A stretch of 64,000 nucleotides of DNA from Synechococcus sp. 8F6 (GTDB taxonomy: Bacteria > Cyanobacteriota > Cyanobacteriia > PCC-6307 > Cyanobiaceae). The notes under the pieces were generated by a model, which saw only the letters and a program-made list of their open reading frames with translations, was not told the DNA's origin and made no database searches. The stretch lies in contig NZ_NQKZ01000005.1 in assembly GCF_002252665.1 (NCBI RefSeq), forward strand, positions 62,001 through 126,000, written 5' to 3'. Of the stretch, positions 27,391-35,708 are shown piece after piece. Within the stretch, counting starts at the first letter, position 1, and each line of letters begins with the position of its first letter. The position numbers and the translations under genes were made by a program.

Positions 27391-29383
27391 AACCACATCC
27401 GAACCCGCTGAGAACCAGGCCCCGGCAGAAGCCGAGGCCCGCGCCCTCCCGTACCAGTGGAATCTGCTCGCCTGGGCAGCTCTGGTGGGCGTGCTCACCG
27501 GGCTGGCCGTGGTGGGCTTCCATGAATTGCTCGGCTTCATCAACAACGGGCTGTTTGGCCCGTTCGTCGAGGGCCTGCTGACCGTCGGCCGCAGCCAGCC
27601 GCCCGAGCTCCCGCCCGAACTGCCCGCCCTGCCCCCCGATACGGGCACCCCCCTGCGGGCCCTGCTGCAGGTGGGTCTGGGGGGTCTGGGCTTTCTGCCG
27701 CCACCGCCGGCAGCGCCCGAGCCGCTGCCCCTACCCGTCTCGTCGCTCCCCGACTGGATCAGCCTCTGGCCGGTGGTGGTGGTGCCCACGTTGGGGGGGC
27801 TGGCCGTGGGTCTGCTGCGCCGCTACGGCGGCGACCTCGGTCCGGGACTACCCAGCCTGATGGCCATGGCGGATGGGGCGATGCCGGCCCAGCCCAGGCT
27901 GCCGCTTCAGCGCCTGCTGGGCGCATCCCTGAGCCTTGGCAGCGGCGCCTCCCTCGGCCCCGAGGGCCCCAGCGTGGAGAGCGGCGGCAACCTTGGCCTT
28001 TGGGTGGCCTTGCGCGGCGGGCTCTCCCCCCAGAGCCAGAAAGCTCTGGTGGCGGCCGGGGTGGCCGCCGGCCTAGCGGCAGGCTTTAAGGCCCCGATCG
28101 CGGGGGTGTTCTTTGCCTTCGAGGGAAGCTTCAGCGCCGTCCAGGGCCGACCCAGCCTGCGGGCCGTGCTGGTGGCGGCGGTGGCGTCCTCGCTCGTCAC
28201 CCAGCTGCTGCTCGGCGACACACCAATCCTGCGGCTGCCGGCCTACGAGGTGCGCTCGCCACTGGAGTTGCCCCTCTATCTCGGGCTGGGATTGGTGGCC
28301 AGCTTGATGTCCTGGGCCCTGATCAGCCTGCTGGCCGCCGGCCGCAGTGAACGGCTTCAGGGCTGGCTAGCCCAGTTGCCACCTGGCCTGCCCACTGCCC
28401 TGGGCGGAGCCTGTGTGGGCCTGATGGCCCTGGTGTTTCCCCAGGTGCTGGGGGTGGGCTACGACACGATCGAAGCCCTGCTCGGCAGTGACGGCGGGGT
28501 GCCGCTGTTGACCCTGCTGGTGTTGCTGGGCGTGAAACTGCTGGCCACCGGCATCAGCAACGCCACCGGCTTCGTGGGAGGGGGATTTGCACCCTCGCTG
28601 TTTCTCGGGGCTGTGCTGGGCAACTGCTACGGCCAGCTGCTCGGCGCCAGCGGCCTGCATCTGCCGGTGGCCGAACCGCCGGCTTACGCGATGGTGGGCA
28701 TGGCTGCCGTGCTGGCGGGCAGCGCCCGGGCACCACTGACGGCGCTGCTGCTGCTGTTTGAGCTCACCCGCGACATCCGCATCGTGCTGCCATTGATGGC
28801 GGCGGCCGGCCTCAGCGCCGCCCTGGTGGAGCGCTGGCAGGGGCTAGCGGATCCTGGGCTGCTGGGCCCCGATCCCCTGGAGGAGCACCGCCGTCGCCAG
28901 CTGGCGGCGTTGCCGGTGGGGGAAGCCTTTGAGCCGGAAGCCCCGTTGGTGCTGCCGGCCGAGCTGCCGGCCCACCTGGCCCTGCGTCAGCTGGTAGAGG
29001 CCCACGGCCATTGCCTGGTGGTGGCCGACGGGGCCTGGGTGGTGGGACTGGTGACCCTGGCGGATCTGCAACGGGCCCTCAGTGCCGAACCCTCGCGCAG
29101 CCCAAATGGCGCAGCCTTGATGCCCAGCCTGATGGACTGCCGCCGCGGGGATCTGGTGTGGCTGCCCCTATCGGCCCAAATGGCCCAGCTTGAGGACCAG
29201 CTCACCCCCAATGGCCTACGCCAAGTGCCGGTGTTCGATGTGCCGGCGGCCGTGGCGGCGGCCCTCCCCCATGGCTTGCCCAACCCTGGCCTCCCCGTCG
29301 AAGCGCTGCGGGGTCTGGCCAGTCGCGATGGCATGGCCCGGGCCTTGGCACGGCACCTGCAGTCAGCTCAGGACTGGGCCTGA
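27365..29383 (+). CDS. ClC-family chloride channel/transporter
   Basis: A 672-residue ClC protein with about ten or more hydrophobic segments. Motifs are [13 protein letters not shown] with the gating Glu of Gx[28 protein letters not shown] and [11 protein letters not shown] long Pro-rich loop follows the first helix, and the C-terminal 180 residues contain one or two weak CBS-like repeats. The residue aligning with the intracellular proton glutamate of E. coli ClC (E203) appears to be Gly, so it could be a channel or an altered exchanger. The TTG start overlaps hemC by 26 bp. Confidence 0.85.
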   Translation: MQRSGLKPETTSEPAENQAPAEAEARALPYQWNLLAWAALVGVLTGLAVVGFHELLGFINNGLFGPFVEGLLTVGRSQPPELPPELPALPPDTGTPLRALLQVGLGGLGFLPPPPAAPEPLPLPVSSLPDWISLWPVVVVPTLGGLAVGLLRRYGGDLGPGLPSLMAMADGAMPAQPRLPLQRLLGASLSLGSGASLGPEGPSVESGGNLGLWVALRGGLSPQSQKALVAAGVAAGLAAGFKAPIAGVFFAFEGSFSAVQGRPSLRAVLVAAVASSLVTQLLLGDTPILRLPAYEVRSPLELPLYLGLGLVASLMSWALISLLAAGRSERLQGWLAQLPPGLPTALGGACVGLMALVFPQVLGVGYDTIEALLGSDGGVPLLTLLVLLGVKLLATGISNATGFVGGGFAPSLFLGAVLGNCYGQLLGASGLHLPVAEPPAYAMVGMAAVLAGSARAPLTALLLLFELTRDIRIVLPLMAAAGLSAALVERWQGLADPGLLGPDPLEEHRRRQLAALPVGEAFEPEAPLVLPAELPAHLALRQLVEAHGHCLVVADGAWVVGLVTLADLQRALSAEPSRSPNGAALMPSLMDCRRGDLVWLPLSAQMAQLEDQLTPNGLRQVPVFDVPAAVAAALPHGLPNPGLPVEALRGLASRDGMARALARHLQSAQDWA

Positions 29384-29541
29384 AGGGCGCCGGTAAGCGG
29401 CTGGGCTGCCGGATCGACGGCACACAAGCGTTCCAGGATCCGCTCGAGATCGAGGGACGACAGTTCCCCATCGCTGGCCCACTTGAGCGTGGTGCTGGCC
29501 TGGGGATCGGCAGGTTGGTGGGACGAGGAAGCCGGGGACAT
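29368..29541 (-). CDS. Small protein of 57 residues
   Basis: A short reading frame beginning MSPASSSHQPAD, with a polar Pro/Ser/Gln-rich start and the core TLKWASDGELSSLDLERILERL, which looks like a genuine amphipathic helix pair. It occupies the space between the ClC gene, whose 3' end it overlaps by 16 bp, and the L,D-transpeptidase relic on the same strand. No family recognised; the orderly composition and lack of any competing gene support it. Confidence 0.5.
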   Translation of the reverse strand: MSPASSSHQPADPQASTTLKWASDGELSSLDLERILERLCAVDPAAQPLTGALQAQS

Positions 29542-29668
29542 GAACGGGGCCGCGGGAGGCCCATGGCCTCGATGAGGCCTTACAAGGTACTTGTGTTGAT
29601 GCGACGTTTAGCCGGAGAGCTGTCGATCTCCAGAATGTTTTCCATTAGGCCGATCAGCGCTAAACCGA

Positions 29669-30235
29669 TCAGCGCTGCACAATCAACGGCGTCCCCACAT
29701 CCACCAGATCAAACAGCTTGCGCACATGCTCGTGCAGCATCCGCACGCAGCCGTTGGTCACAGCGGCGCGGGAGGTCACCGTCCACGACCAGGCAGACGG
29801 AGTGCCGTGGATGCCGTATTGGTTCGGGCCGCTCTGTTGGAACCCCAGCCAGCGGTCGCCCAGGGGACCATTGGGTCCCACCGTGGCGTTGATCTTGCCG
29901 CTCTTGGTGCTCTGGTACTTGGGATTGACCACCTTGTTCTGGACCGTGAACCGGCCCACTGGGGTGGGCGTGCTGGGATCGCCGATCGCCACGGGCCAAC
30001 TGCTGATCACCTTGCCGTTTTCACGCAGGCTGATCGTGCGTTTGCTCAGCTACAACACGATTTCACGGGTGCTGACCTGGGGGGCGGGAGCTGACTGAGG
30101 CCCAGGAACAGCCGTGGCGGTGGACGCTGTCGGTTGAACCGACGGGGGCACAGGGCTGTCCTGGGCCCAGACCGGCGCCACCAGGAGAGCGGCAGCCGCA
30201 AGCCAGAGGGGTTTGAAGGAGGCAGTCATCGGCAA
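29669..30235 (-). pseudogene. L,D-transpeptidase interrupted by an in-frame TAG
   Basis: Read as one frame, this encodes a secreted YkuD-domain L,D-transpeptidase, which makes 3-3 peptidoglycan cross-links: a signal peptide (LWLAAAALLVAPVWA), a Pro/Ala/Thr linker, a strand ending STREIVL, then VISSWPVAIGDPSTPTPVGRF and the catalytic HGT...AVTNGCVRM box with Cys. An amber TAG at 30052-30050 falls between EIVL and LSKRTISL with the frame unchanged on both sides. A single CAG-to-TAG transition would explain it. Either the gene is dead, the stop is read through, or the base is a sequencing error. Confidence 0.85.
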
Positions 30236-30287
30236 TTCGCGCGCAAACTTCGAACTCAGCCTGAAAACGCCGGCTTCGAGCTCTGGC

Positions 30288-30875
30288 TCAGTTCACCAAC
30301 TTGGCATCGATGGTGTCGCGGTAGCGCTGCTCGCACTCTTTGATGATGGGCACGGCCTCGGCGGGTTCAAGGAAGCCGTTCACCTTGCAGGTGCCGGGCT
30401 TCTTGAGATCCTTGTAGTGCTCCCAGTAGTACTCGGTTTCCTTCACCCACTGGGCACCGAGCTGGGTGTAGCTGGTGATGTGGTCCATGCGCTTGTCATC
30501 GGCCAACACGGCGATCACCTTGTCGTCCACCTCACCGCCATCGTCGAAGGTCATGATGCCGATGATGCGGGCCTCCACCAGGGAGCCGGGCACCAGGGGT
30601 TCGGTCACGCCCACGATTTCGATGTCGAGGGGATCGCCGTCCTCGTCCCAGGTGCGGGGAATGCAGCCGTAGGCGAACGGGTAGGCCAGGGATGAATAGC
30701 CGACGCGGTCGAGCTTGAGGTGGCCGGTTTCCGTGATCAGCTCGTATTTGTTGATCGTCATGGAGTTGAGCTCCACGATGGCGTTCAGACGCAGCTCGGC
30801 TTCATCGGCAAAGGCCGGCAACACGTGCAGCAGGTTGAGCATCGTGCGGCTGGGAGCGTGGTCGATGTTCGCCAT
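30288..30875 (-). CDS. ppa: Family I inorganic pyrophosphatase, complete active site
   Basis: A 195-residue pyrophosphatase of the kind found in marine Synechococcus and Prochlorococcus (HAPSRTMLNLLHVLPAF start). Active-site residues are all present: INKYE, LDRV, YPFAYG, DEDGDPLD with the three aspartates, DGGEVDDK and HYKDLKK. It is longer at the N-terminus than the copy at 11146 and clearly a different subfamily. This is probably the main PPi-hydrolysing enzyme. The ATG at 30875 follows a 49-bp gap from the M32 peptidase stop. Confidence 0.94.
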   Translation of the reverse strand: MANIDHAPSRTMLNLLHVLPAFADEAELRLNAIVELNSMTINKYELITETGHLKLDRVGYSSLAYPFAYGCIPRTWDEDGDPLDIEIVGVTEPLVPGSLVEARIIGIMTFDDGGEVDDKVIAVLADDKRMDHITSYTQLGAQWVKETEYYWEHYKDLKKPGTCKVNGFLEPAEAVPIIKECEQRYRDTIDAKLVN

Positions 30876-30924
30876 GGGCGCGGCTTCAAAACGGAATCGG
30901 GGCGAATCCTAAGGAGTGGGGTCA

Positions 30925-32484
30925 TCAGGCCTGAAACGGCTCGAGCTTGTGGCGCAGATAACGGAGAAACGGGGCTGCGCTCAGAGGGGCACCACTCACC
31001 TGCTCCACCAGCCCTTCGGCATCGACACTTCGGCCCAGGGGGTAGACCCGCTGGGCCAACCAGTCGTGCAAGCGGCTCTCCTGGCCCGCGCCGATCGCCG
31101 CCTCGATGGCGCCATCACCCCACTCCTGCTCCATGGCTTCTGCCAGCTGGGCGCTGATCAGATGGCCGAGGGCGTAGCTGGGGAAATAGCCAAATAGGCC
31201 CTCCGCCCAATGAATGTCCTGGAGGCAGCCCTGGGCATCGCTGTCCGGCTGGATGCCCAGCAGGTTGTGCATCCGTTGGTTCCACTGCTCAGGGAGAGCC
31301 TCCACCGGCATGTCCTGCTCCAGCAGGGCCAGCTCCAGCTCGTAGCGCAGCACGATGTGCAGGCAGTAGCTGAGTTCATCGGCCTCCACCCGGATCAGGC
31401 CAGGCTTGAGCGGGTTGAGGGCGCGCCAGAAGCCTTGGGCACCGCCCCAGGGATCGCTGGCCGGCGCGCTGCACAGCCCCGCGCAAAAGCGGGGATGCCA
31501 GCGCTCGGCAAAGGCGCGGCTGCGGGCCACGCGGCATTCCCAAAACAGCGACTGGGATTCGTGCACCCCCATCGAGGTGGCCTCCCCCAGGGGCCAGGGG
31601 AAATAGTGATCACCTGAGCGTGGCAGCCCCTGCTCGTAGAGGGAGTGGCCCCACTCGTGAGCGGTGGCCAGAAAGGCCGAGAGGGGCTGGCCCGGCACCA
31701 CCCGGGTGGTGATGCGGAAGTCCTGGGGGCCCACGGTGCAGGAAAAGGGATGGGCAGAACGGGAGCGCTGGCAGCGGCTTGGGTCGTAGCCCCAGCGCTC
31801 AAGCAATGCGGTGCAGAGCTCCTCCTGCATTGCCTCAGGCCAATCCAGCGGTTCAACAGCGCCGCGGCTGGCGGAGACTGGCTCGACTGAGGGCGGTCCC
31901 GCGACCTGCTGCAGCAGGTCTGGCAGCTCAGCCTTGAGCGGCGCAAACAACTCGTCCAGCCGCGCCTTGCTCACCTCAGGCTCGAAGGGCTGGGCGAGCA
32001 CCTCCCAGGGGCTGCGGGCCACCGGCTCAGCGGCGGCGAGCTGGCTGGCCTGCTGGCGGCGCAGGCCAATCAGCTCCTGGAGGGCCGGGGCAAAGGCGGC
32101 GAAATCGTTGCGGGCGCGGGCGTCCTGCCAGACGGCATTGCCGCGCGACTGGGCCTTGGCGAGGGCCGCCACCAGGGCTGGATCGAGGCAGCGCTGACGC
32201 TCCAGCTCCAGCCGCAGCAGCTGCAGGTTGCGGCGGCGCTCAGGTAGCGCATCGACGTCAAGCTCGGCCTCAGCCGCTGCCACCAGCTCGGCGTAGTCCG
32301 CGCTGCTCTGGCGCTGGTGCAGCTGGCCGGCCAACAGGGCCAGCTGGTCTCCCCGCCAAGCGGCGCCAGCCGCGGGCATCACCGTGTTCTGGTCGTAGTA
32401 GAGGGCACTACTGATCGAGCCCAGCAGGCGCGTTTGGTGCAGGTGGCTCCGGAGACGCGCAAGGGCCGAATCGGATGGAGCCAT
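30925..32484 (-). CDS. M32 (Taq-type) metallocarboxypeptidase
   Basis: A 519-residue thermostable carboxypeptidase family protein, removing C-terminal residues from peptides in the cytoplasm. The zinc site HEWGH is in LATAHEWGHSLYEQGL near residue 275, followed by TSMGVHESQSLFWE supplying the third ligand, and the C-terminal FGYFPSYALGHLISAQL. The ATG at 32484 (MAPSDSALARLR) is preferred over an upstream one at 32538 because family members begin close to this helix. Confidence 0.92.
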   Translation of the reverse strand: MAPSDSALARLRSHLHQTRLLGSISSALYYDQNTVMPAAGAAWRGDQLALLAGQLHQRQSSADYAELVAAAEAELDVDALPERRRNLQLLRLELERQRCLDPALVAALAKAQSRGNAVWQDARARNDFAAFAPALQELIGLRRQQASQLAAAEPVARSPWEVLAQPFEPEVSKARLDELFAPLKAELPDLLQQVAGPPSVEPVSASRGAVEPLDWPEAMQEELCTALLERWGYDPSRCQRSRSAHPFSCTVGPQDFRITTRVVPGQPLSAFLATAHEWGHSLYEQGLPRSGDHYFPWPLGEATSMGVHESQSLFWECRVARSRAFAERWHPRFCAGLCSAPASDPWGGAQGFWRALNPLKPGLIRVEADELSYCLHIVLRYELELALLEQDMPVEALPEQWNQRMHNLLGIQPDSDAQGCLQDIHWAEGLFGYFPSYALGHLISAQLAEAMEQEWGDGAIEAAIGAGQESRLHDWLAQRVYPLGRSVDAEGLVEQVSGAPLSAAPFLRYLRHKLEPFQA

Positions 32485-32567
32485 TGAGACCACGGGGCGA
32501 TGACGCATCAAGCATGGCCCCCACCAACGGCTACCCACCAGCCGCCCAAGCAGCAGGCTCAGGCCGA

Positions 32568-32897
32568 CTACAGCTGGGAGAGCTGGTCCTCTAGGCGCTG
32601 CTTCAGCCGGGTCTGCACCAGGGTGCAGAGATCGTTGACCAGCTCGCCTTCTGCAGTCCAGATCGTGCGCACTCCATCGCGCTCACACCGCACCAGGCCG
32701 GCCCGCTGCAGCTGGCCCAGCTGGCGGCTGATGTGCGACTGGGAAAAGCCGGTGGCCTCAATGAGCGCAGCCACATCCATCGGCCCCTGCTTCAGCTGAC
32801 AGAGCAACTGCAGGCGGGCCGGCTCACTCAGCAGTCGGAAGAACTGGCTGTACTCCTCCAGCAACTGAGGAGAGGGCATGGAGCCGGAGGCAGCCAT
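32568..32897 (-). CDS. ArsR-family transcriptional regulator
   Basis: A 109-residue winged-helix regulator: FFRLLSEPARLQLLCQL at the N-terminus, a recognition helix in TGFSQSHISRQLGQLQRAGL, and a wing RCERDGVRTIWTAEG. No CVC-type metal site is visible in the recognition helix and the protein has one cysteine near LLCQL plus others downstream, so the inducer is uncertain: metal, persulfide or other. The ATG at 32897 is followed upstream by an AT-rich stretch suited to an operator. Its neighbour on the + strand is a membrane protein. Confidence 0.88.
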   Translation of the reverse strand: MAASGSMPSPQLLEEYSQFFRLLSEPARLQLLCQLKQGPMDVAALIEATGFSQSHISRQLGQLQRAGLVRCERDGVRTIWTAEGELVNDLCTLVQTRLKQRLEDQLSQL

Positions 32898-33034
32898 GAA
32901 AGTGAGTATGACAATAAAGACATTATGCAGCAGGCTGCTGATCCTGAAGGAGCCCGTCGTGACGCGGGTGCTCAGCCGCAAACCAGCCGGCAGGACTGCA
33001 ACCGCCCCACACTGAACCCAAGGATGCGCCCGGC

Positions 33035-33493
33035 ATGCGGGCAAAGCCCATGCGCCAAGCCACCAACCATGCCCAGCGGCTGATCACCCTGTGGATCGCC
33101 TGGATGCTGGCCATGCTGTTCCATGTGGATCTGGGCTTGATGCCCCTCTTCCACGGTCAGTCGCCGGAGATCCACAGCCAGCTCCCCACCAGCGCCCTAC
33201 CGCTGCTGTTCAGCGCCATGCTCGGCTACTTCCTGCTACCGCTGATTGCAATCGTGCTGATCAGCTATGTCGACACCGCACCGGAACCGGCATTGCGCTT
33301 GCGGCCCTGGCGACGTTTGCACTTCTGGTTCAGCATCGTCTACTCAGTCACCAACGTGCCCCATCTGATCGCCGACATCCTGGTGCCAGAGGCCCGAGGC
33401 GATCAGATCGCGCTGATGGCAGCCCTGACGGTGTTCGGATTGTTGATCAACGTGGAGGGCTGGCGCTGGTGGCGCGGGGATGCTTGCGACTGA
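33035..33493 (+). CDS. Membrane protein of unknown function
   Basis: A 152-residue protein with four probable membrane segments (LITLWIAWMLAMLFHV, LPLLFSAMLGYFLLPLIAIVLI, FWFSIVYSVTNVPHLIADIL, LMAALTVFGLLI) and a Trp/Arg-rich end. It starts 137 bp from the divergent ArsR gene, which could control it. No family recognised. The start may be ATG 33035 or 33050. Confidence 0.7.
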   Translation: MRAKPMRQATNHAQRLITLWIAWMLAMLFHVDLGLMPLFHGQSPEIHSQLPTSALPLLFSAMLGYFLLPLIAIVLISYVDTAPEPALRLRPWRRLHFWFSIVYSVTNVPHLIADILVPEARGDQIALMAALTVFGLLINVEGWRWWRGDACD

Positions 33494-33573
33494 AGCCCTT
33501 TGCTGAGCTCTGCACCGCGACCGCGGCAGGCCACACCGGAACCGAACCGGTTGGAGCGCAAACCGCGAAGAGG

Positions 33574-33754
33574 GCCCTGCCTCCACGAGCCGATCCGCCA
33601 CAAAACGATTGCGGCTGCTGAAGCGACTGCTGCCACTGCCATGGGCAAAGATCACCAACCCGCGGCAACGGTTGGGCCGGGTCAGGGTGCCAGCCAAGTC
33701 GGCCGCCGCTGCATGCACCGTGACGGAGCGTTCGAATGCCGCCATGGAGGCCAT
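33574..33754 (-). pseudogene. N-terminal fragment of a dienelactone hydrolase-like gene
   Basis: About 60 residues closely match the start of a cyanobacterial alpha/beta hydrolase: a LAGTLTRP strand, then LVIFAHGSGSSRFSSRNRFVADRLVEAG. Homology then stops abruptly; the frame continues with unrelated Arg/Pro-rich sequence and no nucleophile elbow or catalytic triad. The surrounding 33494-33905 has no other convincing gene, so this is a truncated remnant. Confidence 0.65.
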
Positions 33755-33905
33755 GTCTCGTTCTCCTGCCTGGCCCGTCCAGCAGCGGTCCGGTCCAAGG
33801 ATGGGGCCCATCTACCGGCCTGGCCTGCCGTGCGGCCACTCCACCGCAAACCTGCCGCACGCCCCGCAGAAAGGGCCCAATCGCCAGAGGCCGTCAGCCA
33901 GGTTG

Positions 33906-34085
33906 TCAGCCCTTGGCCGGTGGCCCGCCCAGGGAATTCTCGAGCAGATAGGCCGCCAGATTGGATAGAGAGCGACCCTCCATCGTGGCCCGCCGCTCCA
34001 GAGCGACATAGAGAGAAAAAGGAACCGTGACCGACAGTCTGTTGGGCTTCAGAAATGCAAATTGATCACGATCAAAGCCAGCCAT
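33906..34085 (-). CDS. Small ribbon-helix-helix-like protein
   Basis: A 59-residue protein with the CopG/Arc-type pattern: a short strand RLSVTVP followed by two helices, SLYVALERRATMEG and SLSNLAAYLLENSL. Such proteins bind DNA as dimers and often act as antitoxins or local repressors. No toxin gene is adjacent: the neighbour is the hydrolase fragment and the other side is an AT-richer spacer. ATG 34085 is used; a further ATG at 34142 would add 19 residues. Confidence 0.65.
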   Translation of the reverse strand: MAGFDRDQFAFLKPNRLSVTVPFSLYVALERRATMEGRSLSNLAAYLLENSLGGPPAKG

Positions 34086-34142
34086 CTGTATGCGGAAGAA
34101 ACCTAACCCTATAGCCACCTCAGACTGAGTGCAAGAGCTCAA

Positions 34143-34475
34143 TATAATTTGAGATCAGCAATCCCGCATGGCATAACAGGGCAGGGCTACATGCGGTTCC
34201 TCGTGTATTTTTATCCTGTAACTATTCGAAATCTGGATCAATCCAAAGCTCGGCATCAGGCCGGATGAATTGCTTTGACCCCCCAATCCAAAAACCAGAC
34301 AATCGCTGTAGCAACCACTACCGGAAAACCGGGATCAGTCAGGATGGCGGTAAGCCACCGCCAAGCTGGTCAACGAGATCCGGCTCAGCGCGACTGACCA
34401 ACAAGTCGCACGGCCTGCCGCCAGAGGCACATCAGGGCATGTTCAGCTAGGACGGATGCACCTTCTTCTCTGGCC
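34143..34475. other. AT-richer spacer without a convincing gene
   Basis: This 333-bp stretch is visibly less GC-rich than its surroundings, with runs such as TCAATATAATTTGAG and GTGTATTTTTATCC. Only very short frames occur (for example about 25 codons from 34191). A small hairpin, GGCGGT...ACCGCC, lies near 34345. It probably contains promoters for the two flanking genes and may be a remnant of acquired DNA next to the truncated hydrolase. Confidence 0.5.
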
Positions 34476-34799
34476 ATGCGCCCCATCGCTGTAGGCCCCC
34501 GGCTGCTCGCCCTCTGTGCAGCCACCGCCCTACTCCAGCCTGGCCTGGTCCAGGCCGAACCAACAGCCGCCCAGAAGACTCCCACCAGCGGCACCGCCGA
34601 ATACAGCTCCTGCATCTCCGAGGTGAACTCCTGCAACCAGGCCCAATCCCGCATTCCCCCGAACGCCACGGTCACGGCCATGCGCGTCTCGACGGCCATC
34701 AGGGGGGAATACGGCACCTTTACCTGCCGGGTGAAGTGGAGCCTGTCACCCTCCGCAAAGCCCACCTACCGCCCGATTCTGTTCTCTGCTTCGGCGTGA
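34476..34799 (+). CDS. Small secreted Cys-containing protein
   Basis: A 107-residue protein with a signal peptide (RLLALCAATALLQPGLVQA, likely cleavage after QAEP or nearby), and a mature part of about 80 residues with three cysteines (SSCISEVNSC and FTCRVKW), suited to a periplasmic disulfide. No family recognised. The GC-rich codon pattern resembles the rest of the window, unlike the spacer upstream. Confidence 0.6.
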   Translation: MRPIAVGPRLLALCAATALLQPGLVQAEPTAAQKTPTSGTAEYSSCISEVNSCNQAQSRIPPNATVTAMRVSTAIRGEYGTFTCRVKWSLSPSAKPTYRPILFSASA

Positions 34800-34819
34800 G
34801 CCGCCCCCCTTCCTTCGCC

Positions 34820-34978
34820 ATGTCTCGCCACCAATCCCTTCACTTCGTTCTGGAACAGCTGGAAGACGGCTGGATGCTGGAAGCTGAGCACATCACCAAG
34901 GACGGCCAGGGAGACTGGATGCTGAACCACGACCAACTCGAGGAGCTCGCCAGCCTCCTCCAGCAAGCCCTCAGCTAA
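34820..34978 (+). CDS. Small acidic protein of 52 residues
   Basis: A short gene starting MSRHQSLHFVLEQLEDGWMLE and ending LEELASLLQQALS. The composition is acidic and ordered (a beta-rich half, then a helix). It follows the secreted protein gene by 20 bp on the same strand. The longer frame from 34736 overlaps that gene and is unlikely. Function unknown. Confidence 0.55.
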   Translation: MSRHQSLHFVLEQLEDGWMLEAEHITKDGQGDWMLNHDQLEELASLLQQALS

Positions 34979-35041
34979 CTGGACTCCGGTTGATTCGCCT
35001 GCGGCCACCCCTCCTACACCTGCGGCCACCCCTAAGCCTCC

Positions 35042-35155
35042 ATGCCACCCAAAAAGCAACCCTCCCCTCGCACGGTCAAGCTGCAAATCCTCGGTGCCGT
35101 GTTTGTGCCGATGGGACTGCTGGGGCTATGGCTCCACTCCCAGGGCTTCTGGTGA
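35042..35155 (+). CDS. Tiny single-pass membrane protein of 37 residues
   Basis: ATG at 35042 opens a 37-codon frame: a basic start (PPKKQPSPRTVK) followed by one membrane helix (LQILGAVFVPMGLLGLWL) and a short polar end. The positive-inside pattern is what a real small membrane protein shows. Its stop overlaps the end of the UmuD-like gene on the opposite strand by 30 bp. No family recognised. Confidence 0.55.
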   Translation: MPPKKQPSPRTVKLQILGAVFVPMGLLGLWLHSQGFW

Positions 35156-35650
35156 GCCTCCAGCAACGGCACCTCGCCGTCGCGATCCCGACAGCGGCGT
35201 GGAGAGGTGGTGCACCGCATGAATCACCACACCCCAAATCAGCAGATCTGGGTTTTCACCTTGCAGGGCAATCGCGGCGATCGTTGCATCACTCGCCACC
35301 AGACACCACTGGGCGGGACGTCCCTCAAGCCGACGCAGCACAAAGCATCCCTCATGCACCGCCACCACGGTGGAGCCTGAGCGCGGCGCCACGCTGCGAT
35401 CCACCACCAGCAGATCACCGTGATGGATGCCGTCGCCGCGCATCGCATCACCATCCACCCGCATCAGAAAGGTGGAGCTCGGGCGGGGCATCAGAATGCC
35501 GTTGAGGTCGATAGCCGCCTCGACATAGTCGTCGGCAGGACTCGGGAACCCCGCCGCCACCGACTCCACCGCCAGGGGCAGCTGCAGGGGCCCATCCCCC
35601 TGGCGCAAGGGGCCCAACCAAATCAGATCGCTGGTGGGGGCATAGGCCAT
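35126..35650 (-). CDS. UmuD/S24 homologue without the catalytic Ser-Lys pair
   Basis: A 174-residue UmuD-like protein. FPSPADDYVEAAIDLN and VDGDAMRGDGIHHGDLLVVD align without gaps to E. coli UmuD with an offset of nine. The nucleophile Ser60 (GDSM) is Ala69, and the general-base Lys97 is Arg106. The cleavage dipeptide would be A33-G34. The fold and dimer surface seem kept but self-cleavage should be impossible, so the protein may act as a constitutive uncleaved UmuD. The C-terminus extends about 25 residues beyond the usual VIH ending. No umuC is adjacent. A LexA-like box lies upstream. Confidence 0.85.
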   Translation of the reverse strand: MAYAPTSDLIWLGPLRQGDGPLQLPLAVESVAAGFPSPADDYVEAAIDLNGILMPRPSSTFLMRVDGDAMRGDGIHHGDLLVVDRSVAPRSGSTVVAVHEGCFVLRRLEGRPAQWCLVASDATIAAIALQGENPDLLIWGVVIHAVHHLSTPLSGSRRRGAVAGGSPEALGVEP

Positions 35651-35683
35651 GGCCGCCACCCTCCGCAACACAACAGGTGCAAT

Positions 35684-35697
35684 AGTACAGCTGAACC
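35684..35697 (-). promoter_or_regulatory. Candidate LexA (SOS) box upstream of the UmuD homologue
   Basis: The sequence AGTACAGCTGAACC fits the cyanobacterial LexA consensus RGTACNNNDGTWCB, known from Anabaena, at all but one position. It lies about 34 bp upstream of the ATG at 35650, where a repressor would overlap the promoter. The match is by eye; target genes in this genome would need to share it. Confidence 0.5.
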
Positions 35698-35708
35698 AAG
35701 GCCGGGCG

